A DNA stretch of 5,970 nt. Origin: an uncultured Sphingobium sp. GTDB lineage: Bacteria > Pseudomonadota > Alphaproteobacteria > Sphingomonadales > Sphingomonadaceae. The stretch covers positions 1 to 5,970 of the forward strand of contig CAJYHD010000582.1 in NCBI GenBank assembly GCA_913773715.1. Reading direction: 5' to 3'. Both the position numbers and the translations under genes were made by a program. Position 1 is the first letter of the stretch; every line of letters starts with the position of its first letter. Positions 5,421-5,970 of the stretch are shown here, one piece after another. The notes under the pieces are model-generated. The model was not told the DNA's origin, did no database searches, and worked only from the letters and a program-made list of their open reading frames with translations.

Positions 5421-5970
5421 TTATTCAGGCAAACGCCAGGTGATACGACCATTGTACGTGTCAGCCATCGGCTGGCCATCGCTGCCCTTGGCTGCTGTGA
5501 AGCGCGCACGGCGCGGCAGCAGGCGGCAGGTCGCCTCGTCGAGATCGGGATGCCCGGTCGAAGAAGTGATGGTGCAGTTGGTAACACGGCCGTCCGGGCC
5601 GATTTCCAGGCGGAACCCAGCCGTACCCGAGCGTTCTTCACGCTGCGCGCGGCTCGGATAGTCGGCGTCGCTGACCCAGCTGCCGGGATTGCCGCGCGGC
5701 GAAGCGCGGGTTGCGGCAACCGCAGGCGGCGGGGGAGCCGGCGGCGGCGGCGGTGCGGCGACCGGAACCGGGTTGAAAACCGGCGGCGGCGTGCGAACCG
5801 TCTGGATGGGCGGCGCAGGGGCCGGGGTCTGGACGATCGGCGGAGGCGCGACAACCGGCGGCGGCTCGATCGGCTGATCTGGCGGCGGCGGTGGCGGCTC
5901 CTCGTCTGGTGGTGGCGGTTCCTCCTTCACGTCGATCACGTTCAGCTGTTCCGCCGCCTTTTTGACATAT
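5421..5970 (-). CDS. tonB: TonB energy-transducing protein, N-terminus beyond right edge
   Basis: 182 residues are visible; the frame stays open to the window edge, so the membrane anchor and start lie outside. The GTG at 5939 is an internal Val, not a start. Upstream of it the frame reads YVKKAAEQLNVIDVKEE, followed by a ~70-residue periplasmic proline-rich spacer with Glu/Asp-Pro blocks and long proline runs. The C-terminal ~90 residues form a TonB C-terminal domain: YPSRAQREERSGTAGFRLEIGPDGRV, then TGHPDLDEATCRLLPRRARF and the end GRITWRLPE. This domain touches the TonB box of outer-membrane receptors. Two cysteines, in TNCTI and ATCRL, could pair (inference). The spacer lacks the Lys-Pro repeats of enterobacterial TonB. 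As first gene of the set it should carry the operon promoter, possibly iron-regulated, outside the window. Confidence 0.93.
   Translation of the reverse strand, partial: YVKKAAEQLNVIDVKEEPPPPDEEPPPPPPDQPIEPPPVVAPPPIVQTPAPAPPIQTVRTPPPVFNPVPVAAPPPPPAPPPPAVAATRASPRGNPGSWVSDADYPSRAQREERSGTAGFRLEIGPDGRVTNCTITSSTGHPDLDEATCRLLPRRARFTAAKGSDGQPMADTYNGRITWRLPE

Noticed and set aside
5689..5877. Glycine-rich + strand frame opposite tonB
   Set aside because: It is the complement of the proline codons of the TonB linker.

Overview
The window is a GC-rich chromosomal stretch, probably from an alphaproteobacterium of the Sphingomonadaceae type. This placement is my inference from three things: the tonB-exbB-exbD-exbD order, the style of the proline-rich TonB, and the compact PilZ protein. 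I could run no database search. I see no phage, insertion sequence, CRISPR array or RNA gene; this looks like ordinary host chromosome.

Left part (1-2464). The C-terminal half of a B-type ABC exporter (transmembrane-ATPase fusion) enters from the left edge on the + strand. It ends 4 bases short of a convergent TetR-family regulator on the - strand. The regulator is divergent from a complete short-chain dehydrogenase/reductase (SDR) on the + strand. The 79-base AT-rich gap between these two holds a 20-bp imperfect inverted repeat. That repeat overlaps both a TATAAT box facing the regulator and a TTGACA box facing the SDR, as expected for a self-regulated repressor that also controls its neighbour. 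The TATAAT box lies only 5 bases before the regulator's ATG and no Shine-Dalgarno sequence is present, so the regulator may be read from a leaderless mRNA.

Middle (2465-3531). A small stand-alone PilZ-domain protein (probable c-di-GMP binding) lies on the - strand, convergent with the SDR. It is followed by about 530 bases without a convincing gene. Within that stretch, two - strand reading frames together spell a hydrophobic sequence that could be the remains of a small membrane protein. An intrinsic terminator at 3421-3448 closes the operon to its right.

Right part (3532-5970). A - strand operon runs tonB (start beyond the right edge), exbB, exbD, exbD. ExbB and ExbD form the proton-driven inner-membrane motor and TonB passes the energy to outer-membrane TonB-dependent receptors. 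The two ExbD proteins share the N-terminal membrane anchor with its conserved Asp but differ in the periplasmic domain. A similar tonB-exbB-exbD1-exbD2 order is known from Xanthomonas. I found no clearly undescribed system. The items most worth checking are the TetR/SDR control region, the leaderless start, the second ExbD and the possible membrane-protein remnant.
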